A DNA stretch of 64,000 nucleotides from Rhizaria sp. SCN 62-66 (lineage: Eukaryota; Rhizaria, unplaced), in contig MEDY01000021.1 in the NCBI GenBank assembly GCA_001724265.1, positions 1-64,000 on the forward strand, written 5' to 3'. Every line of letters starts with the position of its first letter. The first letter of the stretch is position 1. The notes under the pieces are model-generated. The model made no database searches, had not been told where the DNA came from, and was given only the letters and a program-made list of their open reading frames with translations. This document shows, piece by piece, positions 33,530 to 43,050 of the stretch. A program made the translations under genes and the position numbers.

Positions 33530-35524
33530 TTACTTGCGAGGCCCCCATGCAGAGCGGTTACTCCCAACCGCACCAGCCTGCGGCTGCTGAGGCTGTTGTT
33601 GACCGGCGGCATTCGCAGTCGCGCGAGCGGGTCCCCACGCAGCCCTGCCACCACCAGGAGCAGCAGCACCACCAGCAGCCGCAGACGCGGGAGCAGTTGC
33701 ACTAGCAGAAGCAGCGCCAGCCTCGGCAGCAGCGCCGCCAGAGGGCCGCGAGCTCGCGCCGCCGCGCATGCCGCCGCGGCCACCACGAGTTGCGCCTAAG
33801 CCGCCGCCGCGGCTCGCACCCGCGCCGCCGCCGCTGTTGCTGCCGAAAGCACCGCCCTGAACCCGGCTCTTGGGTCCCCAGCCGCGGCTCTGGCCCTGCG
33901 ACTGACTACTGTCAGCCTCGGCAGCGGCATCGGTCTCAGTAGACGCGGGCGCCTGCTCTTGTTCGGGATAAGGCTCCGGTTCGGCTCCGCCGCCGAGAAC
34001 GTTCGCGTATGAGCCATGTTGCCCCTTCGACGGCCCCTTAGGCTTGCCCTGGGCCTGGAATTGAGCCAAGTCAACCGCACCTCCAGCATTTGCGGTGGCC
34101 GTTGCACTATTAGCATTGTTGCCCTTCGGACCCCACTTGGACTTGTTGTTGTTGTTGTTGTTGTTCCCGGCGCTATTACTGATATTGCTGTGAGTCCTAT
34201 TGTTGTTCTGGTTCGAGTTACTCAGACTGCTGCTGGCATTATTGCTGCTCGAGAGTTCGGGATCATTGGGTCCTGCTGCAGTCGGCGCAAGCTCCGCCAA
34301 GTGACCGTAAGCACCGCCGGCTCCGGCATCCGCGCCGGCGCCGCCGGACTTGGACCGTGACGGCGCGATCACTCGCGCGCGCAGCCTGTTCCCAGCAGCA
34401 GCGTCGCCGCCGTCCTCGTTCTGACCGGAATAAACGGCCTCGGCGGCGGCCTTGGCTTCTTGATCAGCAAGAAAAGCGCGCACCATGGCCGCGACGCTTG
34501 TGATATCGGGACCCTTCTCGTTGACCTTGCCGCTGGCGTCATATGCAGGCTGCAGTCCCGCGCCCTGGCCGGCCTTGTCACTACCATAACCATCCGCAAC
34601 CGTGGTGTTGTTACCGGCAGCGTCGTCCTCCTGCTCCTGCTGGCGGCGCGCGCGCGCCTCTGCGTCCGCGTTGACGGGGTTCTCGACGGGCGCGCTACCG
34701 GGCCTGCCGCCGTTGCGCTCGGTGATGGCCCTGCGGCGCCCCCACGCGATCACGCTGAAGCGGGGGCCCGTGCTCGCCGTGTGCGCGCGCGGGACGCCGT
34801 GCTGAAAGCGTTTGTTGACGTCTGAGTCAAACGCGAAGATGTCGCCGTGCAGCTGCGGGAACGAAAACTCTTGCCGCGACGACGGGTGCAGGAAAGCAAG
34901 CTCGCGGGACGCGCCGAACGACGCGCCCATGGTGAAGTCCTCGCGGACGCCCTTGAGCCCGTACGCGTGCGAGTCGTGGTGAAAGGGCTTCCAGGACGTC
35001 GCGTCTGGGTAGAAGTTAAGCCGCGTGGCGTGGATGTCGGCGTCGAAGTAGTCTCCCAGCGCAGTGACGATGGCGCGGAACGTGGGGGAGAAATCGGGGT
35101 TGTCGTACTTGTAGTGCTTGGACCAGTTGATCATGCCCGTGGCAGCCGGGTCGGAGAGCTCGCGCGCCTCCATGTCGGCCATAAGGCCGCGGAGCAGAGA
35201 GAAGTCGCTCTTGGCGCAGAGCGCGTGCTGTAGGTAGATGCAGTGGCCGGATAGCACGGTCGCAACATCCTCGGCTAAACGGCCGTCGAGGCGCGCGAAC
35301 TCGCTCTTCATCACGGAGCGGGTGTACTGCGCAATCAGGTTGGGCAGGCAGCCGGAAGTGGGCAGTAAGGGCTTCGACGCGGAGGCCACCAGGATAGGGG
35401 CAGCTGAGCTGTTGTCGCTGCCCTCGACAGTGGCGGCAGCATTGCTGTCATTATGCTTCTGCTGTTGTTGCTGTTTCTGTTGTTGAGCAGCTGCCTGGCG
35501 GGCAGCTGCAGTCCGGATGCTCAT
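33530..35524 (-). CDS. AlkB-like 2-oxoglutarate/Fe(II) dioxygenase with long disordered tail
   Basis: A single exon encodes 664 residues from the ATG at 35524 (MSIRTAAARQ) to TAA. A Gln-rich start is followed by a catalytic core at about residues 85-270. The iron ligands would be H182 and D184 in FHHDSHAYG and H242 in FQHGVPR. The 2-oxoglutarate-binding arginines would be R255 and R263/R264 in GPRFSVIAWGRRR. This layout is that of the AlkB superfamily, which hydroxylates alkylated nucleic acid bases or protein side chains; the substrate cannot be told. The remaining 390 residues are low complexity, rich in Gly, Ala, Asn, Ser and Arg-Gly-Gly, as in RNA-binding tails. The frame also stays open upstream to an ATG at 35866, adding 114 residues with a hydrophobic stretch; composition argues for UTR there. 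Confidence 0.82.
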   Translation of the reverse strand: MSIRTAAARQAAAQQQKQQQQQKHNDSNAAATVEGSDNSSAAPILVASASKPLLPTSGCLPNLIAQYTRSVMKSEFARLDGRLAEDVATVLSGHCIYLQHALCAKSDFSLLRGLMADMEARELSDPAATGMINWSKHYKYDNPDFSPTFRAIVTALGDYFDADIHATRLNFYPDATSWKPFHHDSHAYGLKGVREDFTMGASFGASRELAFLHPSSRQEFSFPQLHGDIFAFDSDVNKRFQHGVPRAHTASTGPRFSVIAWGRRRAITERNGGRPGSAPVENPVNADAEARARRQQEQEDDAAGNNTTVADGYGSDKAGQGAGLQPAYDASGKVNEKGPDITSVAAMVRAFLADQEAKAAAEAVYSGQNEDGGDAAAGNRLRARVIAPSRSKSGGAGADAGAGGAYGHLAELAPTAAGPNDPELSSSNNASSSLSNSNQNNNRTHSNISNSAGNNNNNNNKSKWGPKGNNANSATATANAGGAVDLAQFQAQGKPKGPSKGQHGSYANVLGGGAEPEPYPEQEQAPASTETDAAAEADSSQSQGQSRGWGPKSRVQGGAFGSNSGGGAGASRGGGLGATRGGRGGMRGGASSRPSGGAAAEAGAASASATAPASAAAGGAAAPGGGRAAWGPARATANAAGQQQPQQPQAGAVGSNRSAWGPRK

Positions 35525-36134
35525 TCGTGTTGAGCTAATGTTGTGTCGGGTGTTGTTATAGAACGCATAGAGTACAATGAACAACATCGCAGGCGGTGTG
35601 TGAGCGGGGGTGTCGAACAAGATGCGGCAGGGATGCGATGATAAGACTATGCCACACACGGCATCACAGACAGTTCCCAGACAAGCATCTTTCAAATCAA
35701 GACAATAACGTTTACAATAAACACTGCACAAACTGTTGGATTGCAATACTAACGATTGTGTGAAGTAGAATATAAGTAAACAGAAGCTGACGATTGGGCG
35801 CCACGACTCGACCACAAAATTTTCCAAGGAGCCGTTCGACCATCTTGCCAATAGGTGCAGCACCATCACCTGACCGTAAACAGTTCTCTAGCCAACAGCA
35901 TCAAAGTTCAGATGTATTATCATTTAATTTACATTTGTCTCATCTTCTGAAACTGTATTCTACCTTGTGTATTCCCTTCAGGACGCACCCCCCGCTGACG
36001 TGGTCGCAGCGAGTGAGGCCAGTATCCTCCTGCATCCCCTCTGTCACACCACAGCTCACGTATCTCAACGAATAACACGTGTATTGATAATTGACGTGTT
36101 GTCTTCTCTGCGTGGTCGCTCCCACAGTGCCACA
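35525..36134. promoter_or_regulatory. Divergent promoter, AlkB-like and secreted-protein genes
   Basis: This 610-bp AT-rich spacer holds only an open upstream frame on each strand, without coding-like codon use. CTTCAG at about 35975-35981 could be the acceptor of a 5' UTR intron of the plus-strand gene. Confidence 0.35.
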
Positions 36135-37568
36135 ATGCGTTTTGGCAATCTCCAAGCGAGGCTCTCCTTCAGGAGCCTCATGCTGCTGGTGGTCGCCTTG
36201 TCTGTCTGCTTAGCCTCCGCCTCCGCCTCCACAGCCGCCTCAACCCCCACAGTTGCTGCCACATCGACCACCCCGGACCGCACCCCGGTGCCCCATTTTA
36301 TCAACACCCGCGGCGACGACGTCGCGCGCGAAATGGCCCGCCGCCGCACGGTGCGCTGTCCCACCCCGTCGATGTACCCATCGTACCACGAAATCGTCGC
36401 CGTCGGCCGCGCGCTGGCCAAGACTCAGGACCGCCGCCGCGCGCTCGAGGCCCGCCGCTGCTACATGGACGCCATGGATCTCTATTTGACCCGCCTAGGT
36501 CTGTACGGCCAGTCCGAGGAAGAGGCGCGCCTGTCCGCGACTCCCGAGGCGGCGCAGAGCATCGCGTACGCGCAAACCGTGCTCCGCAACGCGCCCCAGT
36601 ACTCGACGCTCCCGGCGGGGCTGCCAAGGGACCCGCGCATCACGGACCCGTTACTGTTGGGCGGCGGCGTTCTTATGGACGCGCCTTCGCTCGAACAACA
36701 ACAGCTCGCGCAAAAGGCCGGGATCAACGCTGCCGCTGCCGGTGGCGCCACGGGTGGCATCAGTCAAAACGGCGGCGTCGTCTCGCCAACTCCCCTCACC
36801 CCCGGTGCCACTGGTGGCTTTGTGAGCGGGAACGAAGCTGAGCGCAAGAACCGCGACCGGCTGAGTCCGGATGACCCCGACGACGACCCCAACGCCGCCG
36901 CGCCCTACGTGCCGCTGTACGCGCGCGGCGGCGCGGCAGAGGCCGACGCGGCGGCCGCGGCGGCGCTTGCGGCCGCGGCGGAGAAAGCACGCGCGGAGGG
37001 ACACGACGGCGTGGTCGCCACTACCAGTGATCAGGCCAATAATGTGAACTCAAATGCGAATGGTAACAGTGCCGGCAACTCAGCAGGTTTGCCCGCGAAT
37101 GCGTTTCTGCCGACGGGCAACAATGGCGGCGACGGCGACGGCGACAGTCAGGTTGGTGTCCCGCCTGCTCTGCCTGACGAGCCCCTTACACAAGCCCCTT
37201 ACATCCCTTCGCTGGCGGACTTCGGCATCGCGATGCCCGAGCTCGAGCAGAGTCCCTATGCGCACACCGCGATCGTGGCCGATGACAACAGTCCCAGCGC
37301 CCAAAAGCAACGCTCTGGTACTTGGAACGGCAACGGCCAAAACATCAACGGGAATGGTAGCGCTGGTAACGCTAGTACTAACGACGCAGTGAACGCGCAG
37401 TCGCAGCCTGCGAAGGGGGTTGAGTGGTCTAATGGTCAGTCTAAGGGGCAGGTGTGGCGCGCGCACAGCGCCGAGGCGTGGACAAGTGACGCCAGGCTCA
37501 AGAGCAGGGCGCGCACGGTGTATGACTTGCAGCTCATGATTCAGCAGCGCGCACTGGGCAAGCCTTGA
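36135..37568 (+). CDS. Secreted or lumenal protein of unknown function, 477 residues
   Basis: The ATG at 36135 gives a classical signal peptide: basic MRFGNLQARLSFR, a hydrophobic LMLLVVALSVCL core, then an ASASA cleavage region. The frame is open upstream but lacks a good start there. Residues about 55-150 hold the most conserved-looking part, with CPTPSMYPSYHEIVAVGRAL and a helix rich in Arg and Ala. The rest is Gly/Asn/Ala-rich and likely disordered, ending in a helical YDLQLMIQQRALGKP segment (stop TGA). It has one exon. I do not recognise a family. It could be a cell-surface or secretory-pathway protein; no C-terminal anchor or retention signal is visible. Confidence 0.75.
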   Translation: MRFGNLQARLSFRSLMLLVVALSVCLASASASTAASTPTVAATSTTPDRTPVPHFINTRGDDVAREMARRRTVRCPTPSMYPSYHEIVAVGRALAKTQDRRRALEARRCYMDAMDLYLTRLGLYGQSEEEARLSATPEAAQSIAYAQTVLRNAPQYSTLPAGLPRDPRITDPLLLGGGVLMDAPSLEQQQLAQKAGINAAAAGGATGGISQNGGVVSPTPLTPGATGGFVSGNEAERKNRDRLSPDDPDDDPNAAAPYVPLYARGGAAEADAAAAAALAAAAEKARAEGHDGVVATTSDQANNVNSNANGNSAGNSAGLPANAFLPTGNNGGDGDGDSQVGVPPALPDEPLTQAPYIPSLADFGIAMPELEQSPYAHTAIVADDNSPSAQKQRSGTWNGNGQNINGNGSAGNASTNDAVNAQSQPAKGVEWSNGQSKGQVWRAHSAEAWTSDARLKSRARTVYDLQLMIQQRALGKP

Positions 37569-37883
37569 GTGGAGTATGAAACAACATGACACGCGTTGTG
37601 TACTGTTAAAAGTCGGGACGGGGAGATACACGTGTGCTGCTTCGCGATGCAAACGTCAGACTGTGGTCTGGTGTTACTGTTTTTGCACGAAGTCACGTTT
37701 ACCAACAACATGAAAATGCCTCCGTTATGAACGTAGCAATACATGAAGATACTTAGTTTTTGATCCGAAACTGGAAACAAACGTGCTCGAAAATCGCAAA
37801 ATAGTGTTGATACACTGTATTATTCTACCATCGCAATAAATACCTTCTCAAACAAACAAACACCCAACTGCGTCTAATATATC
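37569..37883. terminator. Convergent 3' spacer
   Basis: AATAAA at 37835-37840 is 267 nt past the plus-strand stop and only 44 nt from the stop codon of the opposing methyltransferase gene. The plus-strand transcript may therefore run into that gene. Nothing else is seen. Confidence 0.4.
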
Positions 37884-39669
37884 TTACATCTTCTTGCTCT
37901 GCACAGCGTCGAGCGACCGCTCAGCGCGACTCACCTGCGTCCTCAGCTCCTTGACCAAACTCAACAGCTTCGCGGCCTTAACATCATTCACCATATCCAC
38001 CATGCTGGGGCGTGCCCCGCCGTTGGCGGCCACAAACGCCTCCTGCCAGCGTCGCACCTCGGTCGCGGTCTGCTCTAGCGCCTGCTGTTTGGTGGCTAAG
38101 TCCGCGGCCAAGCGCGACACCGTGGCCTCGTGTTCGGCCTTGCGCTCGGCGCGGAGCTTGTCAGCCGCCGCGGCACGCTCCGCCGGGGTGAGCACGTCGT
38201 CGCCCACGCCGTCGGAGCCGGCCCCCGCGGCGCCGGGGCGGAAGTAGTGAGCGAACTTCGACCCCGCAACGCCCGCCGCGGTGCCGTTGGCGAGGCGCGA
38301 CAGGCGCGGGTTGATCGCGGGCGGAACCACGGCCTCGCCAGCCGTCTTCGCGCTAACAACGGTGTTGGCGTTGTTGTTGACGGTATTCATGGAGTAGATG
38401 CAGCGCATAATGAAGGATTTGTTAAAGTTTTGCTCAATCCACGCCGCAACCGCAACTTCATCGCCCGCACTGGGCGGCGGAGTCAGGGGTTCACTGTAGT
38501 CGACGCTTCTGGAGCTAGAGTCAGTCTGCTGCGGTGCAGACGACTTGCGCGTGAACGTCAGCAGCTCCTGCTCGATAGACCCGGGAATTTGCACCGGGAT
38601 GACCGCTTTCCCGCCCGCTTTGAGCCGCGCGAGCAGCGACACCGGGACGCGGGTCGACGCCACTCCGCAGTGAATGGCGTCGAAGGGGCCGTGGGGCAGT
38701 GCCACGTCAGCAGAGAAACCGTCGCCGCAGAGGAAAGTCACGTCGGCGGACTGGGCGGCGGTGAGGGCCTCGGGGGTGGCCTCTGTGGCAGCGCCGCCGG
38801 GGGTCGCACCGATCGTCGCAACTCTATGCAAAAAATACAGTAATAAAACAAAGAATATGTCCAAGTACATCAATAAATCGTGAGTAAGCCACTAATACTA
38901 TTGTACTAAATATAGTGGTAAAGCTGCATCTCATGTTTTATCTTCACATCAACTTATTAATCCCGCTAAACCGCAAGTAACGTCATTTTGCCAATAGATT
39001 GGTGAGCGTGTAAACTTACGTGAGAGCCGAGTTGGCGGCGGTAACGTTGTCGGCCGCCTGTGCGACCAAACCCGGTGCGATATCGACACCGACAACGCGA
39101 CTCGCCGCCGCCGCGGCAGCGGAGGCCGGGTTGGCGCGCAGGGCGTGGAAGACGTTACCGACGACGGCGGCGACGTAACCGGAGCCGGAGCCGACGTCGA
39201 GGACGGAGCGGGCGCGCGCGGGCGTGGCGGGGCGGCCCGGGACGTGCTCCGGCACGAACGCCGGCGACAGCGCCTCAAGCGCGATGCAGTGCATGTGAGC
39301 GGAGGTGATGGTGGCGCCGCAGCCGATGTCGTGCGGCTTGTCTTCGTAGGGAAGCGGCGCCGGGTCGAAGTCGGCGCGGTCCGTCTTGCGCACGGCGTAC
39401 TCAAGCAGTGGGGTCGTCACCAGGCTGTTCTTGCGGAGGTTGTCGCAGAGCTCGGTCTGCGTGGTGCCGGAGTTGTTGAAATTCATCGAGAGAGAGACGA
39501 GCATGTCGGTGCTGACGTTGCCCATCAGCGAGCGCGCGGGAGCAGAGACGACAGAGCTGCTGACTGTGGCCGGTGCTGTGTGTGAGACTGCGGGTGAGGC
39601 CACGGCGTGAGCGACCTTGCTGCGGAGAGGAGCCGCCCAACGGGAAAGGCGCGCGGTGCGGCTCAGCAT
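37884..39669 (-). CDS. PCMT1: Protein-L-isoaspartate O-methyltransferase with presequence and C-terminal coiled coil
   Basis: Two exons, 39669-39020 and 38823-37884, encode 529 residues (stop TAA). The donor GTAAGT is the only canonical one in the window. The basic, Ser/Arg-rich N-terminus MLSRTARLSRWAAPLRSK looks like a mitochondrial presequence. The PIMT signature follows: GATITSAHMHCIALEAL, the AdoMet-binding motif I VLDVGSGSGYVAAV, and FDAIHCGVA with LKAGGKAVIPV. The known enzyme methylates isoaspartyl residues to start repair of aged proteins. Usual length is about 210-230 residues. Here the core is followed by about 200 extra residues, the last 110 forming a charged helix (AERAAAADKLRAERKAEHEA). 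An earlier in-frame ATG at 39787 exists, but the presequence start is preferred. Confidence 0.88.
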
Positions 39670-39999
39670 ATGATGCGCGAGTGTCTGATTGTTCAGCCAG
39701 TCAAAGAGGGACACATAGGAAGTAAAAAACGGGGGGCGGCAGTGAGAGAGCGCTCTCGTTGGTCGCGGAATTGGGCTTACTGAAAGCATAGGTTTCTCTA
39801 TGGATCGACTGTCAACAGTCACATAGTTTTCGGAACAAACGCCCAATTGTATTTAAAACATTATACAGAAATTATATGTGCGCATCATAACATCTTTGCT
39901 TTCAACGCATCACACTGTGCTATCGCCAATGTCCGGCACTCAACCTCCTCGCACTTGCCCCTGCGCCCGCTTGCGCCACACTCTCAGGCCACCCTTCCT
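39670..39999. promoter_or_regulatory. Divergent promoter of two mitochondrial-type enzyme genes
   Basis: These 330 bp separate the isoaspartyl methyltransferase and methionine aminopeptidase starts. They contain the perfect 12-bp palindrome GAGAGCGCTCTC (39746-39757). Its half-site AGCGCTCT also occurs upstream of the START-protein gene and, in part, just before the DRG2 ATG. Confidence 0.45.
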
Positions 40000-41105
40000 A
40001 TGCTAAAGAAGGCCCTCTCTAGCCTGACCGGCGCCGTTGCCCGCCGTCCTTATAGCCAGCGCCGTGCCGAGAGCCTCTGGAAGCTCTACCCCGTCACCCC
40101 GACGATGGTGTTTCCCACCAATGTTGAGGCTCCGTCGTACATTCGCAACGACAAGCCCACCATTAAGTCGGACAAGATCGAGTATAAGTCCGCCGCGGAC
40201 GTGGCGCTGATGCGTGAGGCGTGCCAGTACGCATCCTACATCCGCGAGTTTGCTGGCAAGCAGGTCGCTGTCGGCATCACCACCGACGAGATCGACAAGC
40301 GCGTCTTCAAAGAGGTCCGTCTCTAGAAAATTAACTTTAACTCGACATGTCTCTATTGAATCAACACTTGCTAATACGTTTGTATTTACGTATTACGAGC
40401 AATTTTGAATCTTATTCACTTGGATTTAGTTTCTCATGTCTGGATATATGCATGCATTTTTTGTCTTTAATATAGTGCGTTCGCCTGGGCATCTACCCGT
40501 CTCCCCTCGGCTACTGCGGCTTCCCCAAGACCGTCTGCACCTCGGTCAACAACGTCGTCTGCCACGGCATCCCCGACCTACGCCCACTTGAAGAAGGTGA
40601 CATTGTGAACATCGACGTCTCGACCTTCAAGAACGGCTTCCACGGCGACTGCTCGGGCATGTTCGTCGCCGGCACCGCCTCCGCCGCCGACACTGCGCTC
40701 ATCAACGCCACCAAGCTCGCGCTGGACCGCGCGATTGCCGTTTGTGGGCCCGGTGTGCCTTTGACCGCGATTGGTGACGCCATCCAGCCTGTCGCCGACG
40801 CCGGCGGCTACGGCGTCGTTGAGACCTTCACCGGCCACGGGATCGGAAAGGAGTTCCACATGGCGCCGTATATCTTCCACCACCGCAACGGGTATCCGGG
40901 CGTGATGCGGCCTGGCATGGTGTTTACCATCGAGCCCATCTTCAACGCCAGCAGGGACATCCAGTGCGTACAGCTGGACGATGGGTGGACCATCATCACC
41001 AGCGACGGGGCCCGGTCAGCGCAGTTCGAGCAGACACTCGTGATCACAGACACCGGCGTCGAGGTGATGACGCAGCACGAGCACGTGCGGGAGAAGTTTG
41101 CGTGA
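40000..41105 (+). CDS. METAP1D: Methionine aminopeptidase type 1, mitochondrial (MAP1D-like)
   Basis: Two exons, 40000-40314 and 40476-41105, encode 314 residues (stop TGA). The donor is the unusual GTCCGT. The N-terminus MLKKALSSLTGAVARRPYSQ is basic and acid-free, as in a mitochondrial presequence. It is followed by the M24 peptidase fold with no zinc-finger region. The five metal ligands are D152 (VNIDVS), D163 (HGDCS), H226 (GHGIGKEFH), E258 (FTIEP) and E290 (QFEQT). H135 in VVCHGIPD is the substrate-binding histidine. The known enzyme removes the initiator Met from nascent chains in the organelle. The splice joins VFKE to CVRLGIYPSPLGYCGFPKT, one residue shorter than typical. The ATG further upstream at 39847 is out of keeping with the family. 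Confidence 0.92.
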
Positions 41106-41568
41106 GTGCGCTGGTGCGTCGCAAAAAATAAGGTGTGTGAGCTCATTAAGTATTGTGGGGCCAGAAGTCCAACCATCGGTCTGATGTAGCAACAAAACGT
41201 CGCATTGAAATGTGTTATCAGATGTTCGATTGGGCTGAGATGATATTTAATTGTAATTAAATGCGACAATATACAAAATAATATGTTTTTACATAATATG
41301 GACATGAAATCATTGTATTGAAAAGTTTAGATGGGCGATGAGATGTTGCCTTTGTTCGGATGAACATTGAATATAAAACATTGAATATAAACATTGCTTG
41401 TGGTTTGTGAGAGCACGTGGCCTTAAAACTATACATAGCAACACAGAAAGTAACGCGCATCAAGATTCTTGCGCTCGCACTGACCGACAATATCATAGGT
41501 TCAGTCCGTGGTGACCCGACAGTCAATTGCTTAAGCAAACTTACAAAAGGAAGGCGTCACTAACTCTT
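41106..41568. other. Convergent 3' spacer
   Basis: AT-rich sequence between the aminopeptidase and Hikeshi genes. No additional gene, RNA or repeat is seen. Confidence 0.4.
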
Positions 41569-42174
41569 TCAATCGGTCTTGTTCATCCAAAAAAACGGGT
41601 TTTTGCGGTGTTTATCTGCAAACTTGGCCATCCAGCGGTCAATAAAGCTCGCCGGGATGACCAGAACCTCACCGTTGGCTGCCTGCGCCGCCGCGGCCGC
41701 CATGGTTTGGGGATCATTCGGCTGTGCAAACGACGTCATGTACGTGTACAGGTCCTGGGCAATGCCGCGGACCGAGTCGAGCGTCTTGGTTTCCTCGACC
41801 TGGTCGGCCGTGACGCGCTCTGCGAGATCTGTCTCGCTCTCGAGTGCAAGCATGAGGTGAATATATGGCGTCTCGGGGGGCAAGAGCCCGTTCCAGGCAG
41901 CACGGAAGAACGCCGTGGGCGACGACGCGAGCAAGGAGCCAAGATAGTTCCACTCCTGGCCGGCGGGGTCGGAGTAGTACACGCCGATGCCGGCCCCGGG
42001 CGGCAGCGCGATGGCGAAAGACACGGCCAGCGTGGTGATCTGACCGGGGGCGGGGATCGTGCACACCATCTTCGTCTCGTCAACCGGCTGGAAGGCTGTA
42101 ACAATGGGGCGGCCGGGGATGACGACGGCAAAGAAGTCTTTTACGGCTGCAGTCGCCTGGAATGCTTCAGCCAT
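41569..42174 (-). CDS. HIKESHI: Hikeshi (OPI10) family Hsp70 nuclear import carrier
   Basis: A single exon encodes 201 residues (stop TGA), the usual family length. It begins MAEAFQATAAVKDFFAVVIP. Family features are the FAIALPPGAGIGVYYSDP block with the following WNYLGSLLASSPTAFFRAAW, a central LDSVRGIAQDLYTYMTSFA helix, and the closing FIDRWMAKFADKHRKNPFFW. The known protein carries Hsp70 into the nucleus during heat stress by binding FG nucleoporins. It lies convergent to the aminopeptidase gene and head-to-head with the kelch-protein gene. No intron or presequence is seen. Confidence 0.9.
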   Translation of the reverse strand: MAEAFQATAAVKDFFAVVIPGRPIVTAFQPVDETKMVCTIPAPGQITTLAVSFAIALPPGAGIGVYYSDPAGQEWNYLGSLLASSPTAFFRAAWNGLLPPETPYIHLMLALESETDLAERVTADQVEETKTLDSVRGIAQDLYTYMTSFAQPNDPQTMAAAAAQAANGEVLVIPASFIDRWMAKFADKHRKNPFFWMNKTD

Positions 42175-43050
42175 CGTGTCACGCGCTTATGGGAGCTTTA
42201 AGGAGGGCGAGCACTTTCAGTGGTGCAGCCACAGAGAAGAGCGGGTTCGTCGGGTATATTAGAGCTTGATGCGTTCAGGCTAAGGCATAGTATCAATGTG
42301 AAAGTAAAATATAGTGGAACGTGGGCTTTAGTCTATAAATGTTGATTATAACAAGATATGCTTCTTGGAGTGGTTTTGCATCGAGGGCTGCAACCTGAGA
42401 GCAAGTCGAAGAGCTCAGACCAAGTCGTAGATGGGCATAATGACGCACTATGCAGATATTAAAACAAAATCAGTCGCAATCAAAAACAAATCAAAGATAT
42501 ATCGTGAGAAAAAAACGCCAGACGGACTGTGCACGTCAGACAACAATGGTCTCAAACCGTAGTCCCTCTCGAAGACTCGGTCAAGTTCTTCTTCAGCAGC
42601 AGCGACCGGACCGAAAAACAAAAAAATTAAGCCGCTGGGCGAGACACTGAAAGGGGGGAAGACGGTCAAAAGCTCCCCTAGCTTTCCTTGTCTCATAATG
42701 TAATTTCATGTGTTTATCAATCGCGATAGGTTCTATTTTATGCTTGTGTCAGCGGTCATTCTGCGTTCACGGCGACGTACTGAATTTGCTTGAGTGGGCT
42801 CCCTTGGTCCACTCGCTCAAGTCGACCACCTCCTTCACAAAAGTCGTTCCCTCTCGCCAGAACCGCTCTAGATGAACTATCCCATACGTGTTCGGTGTTT
42901 GGTCAATATAGATACCTATATTTTCTCCGTTGCTAACGCTGCAACCTCAAGCTGTCCTTTCCAATCGCCTCAACTTTCCCTCACCCACTCCCCCTTTGCC
43001 TCTCGTTGCTCTTCTCCCACCTGCTTCTCCCTGCTCTCCAGGCCTTCACC
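42175..43050. promoter_or_regulatory. Divergent promoter of the Hikeshi and kelch genes
   Basis: An 876-bp spacer. An inverted repeat GAGTGG / CCACTC with an 11-nt loop lies at 42792-42814 and is flanked by CTTGAG and CTCAAG. A pyrimidine-rich run (about 42955-43045) precedes the kelch ATG. No coding exon is evident. Confidence 0.4.
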
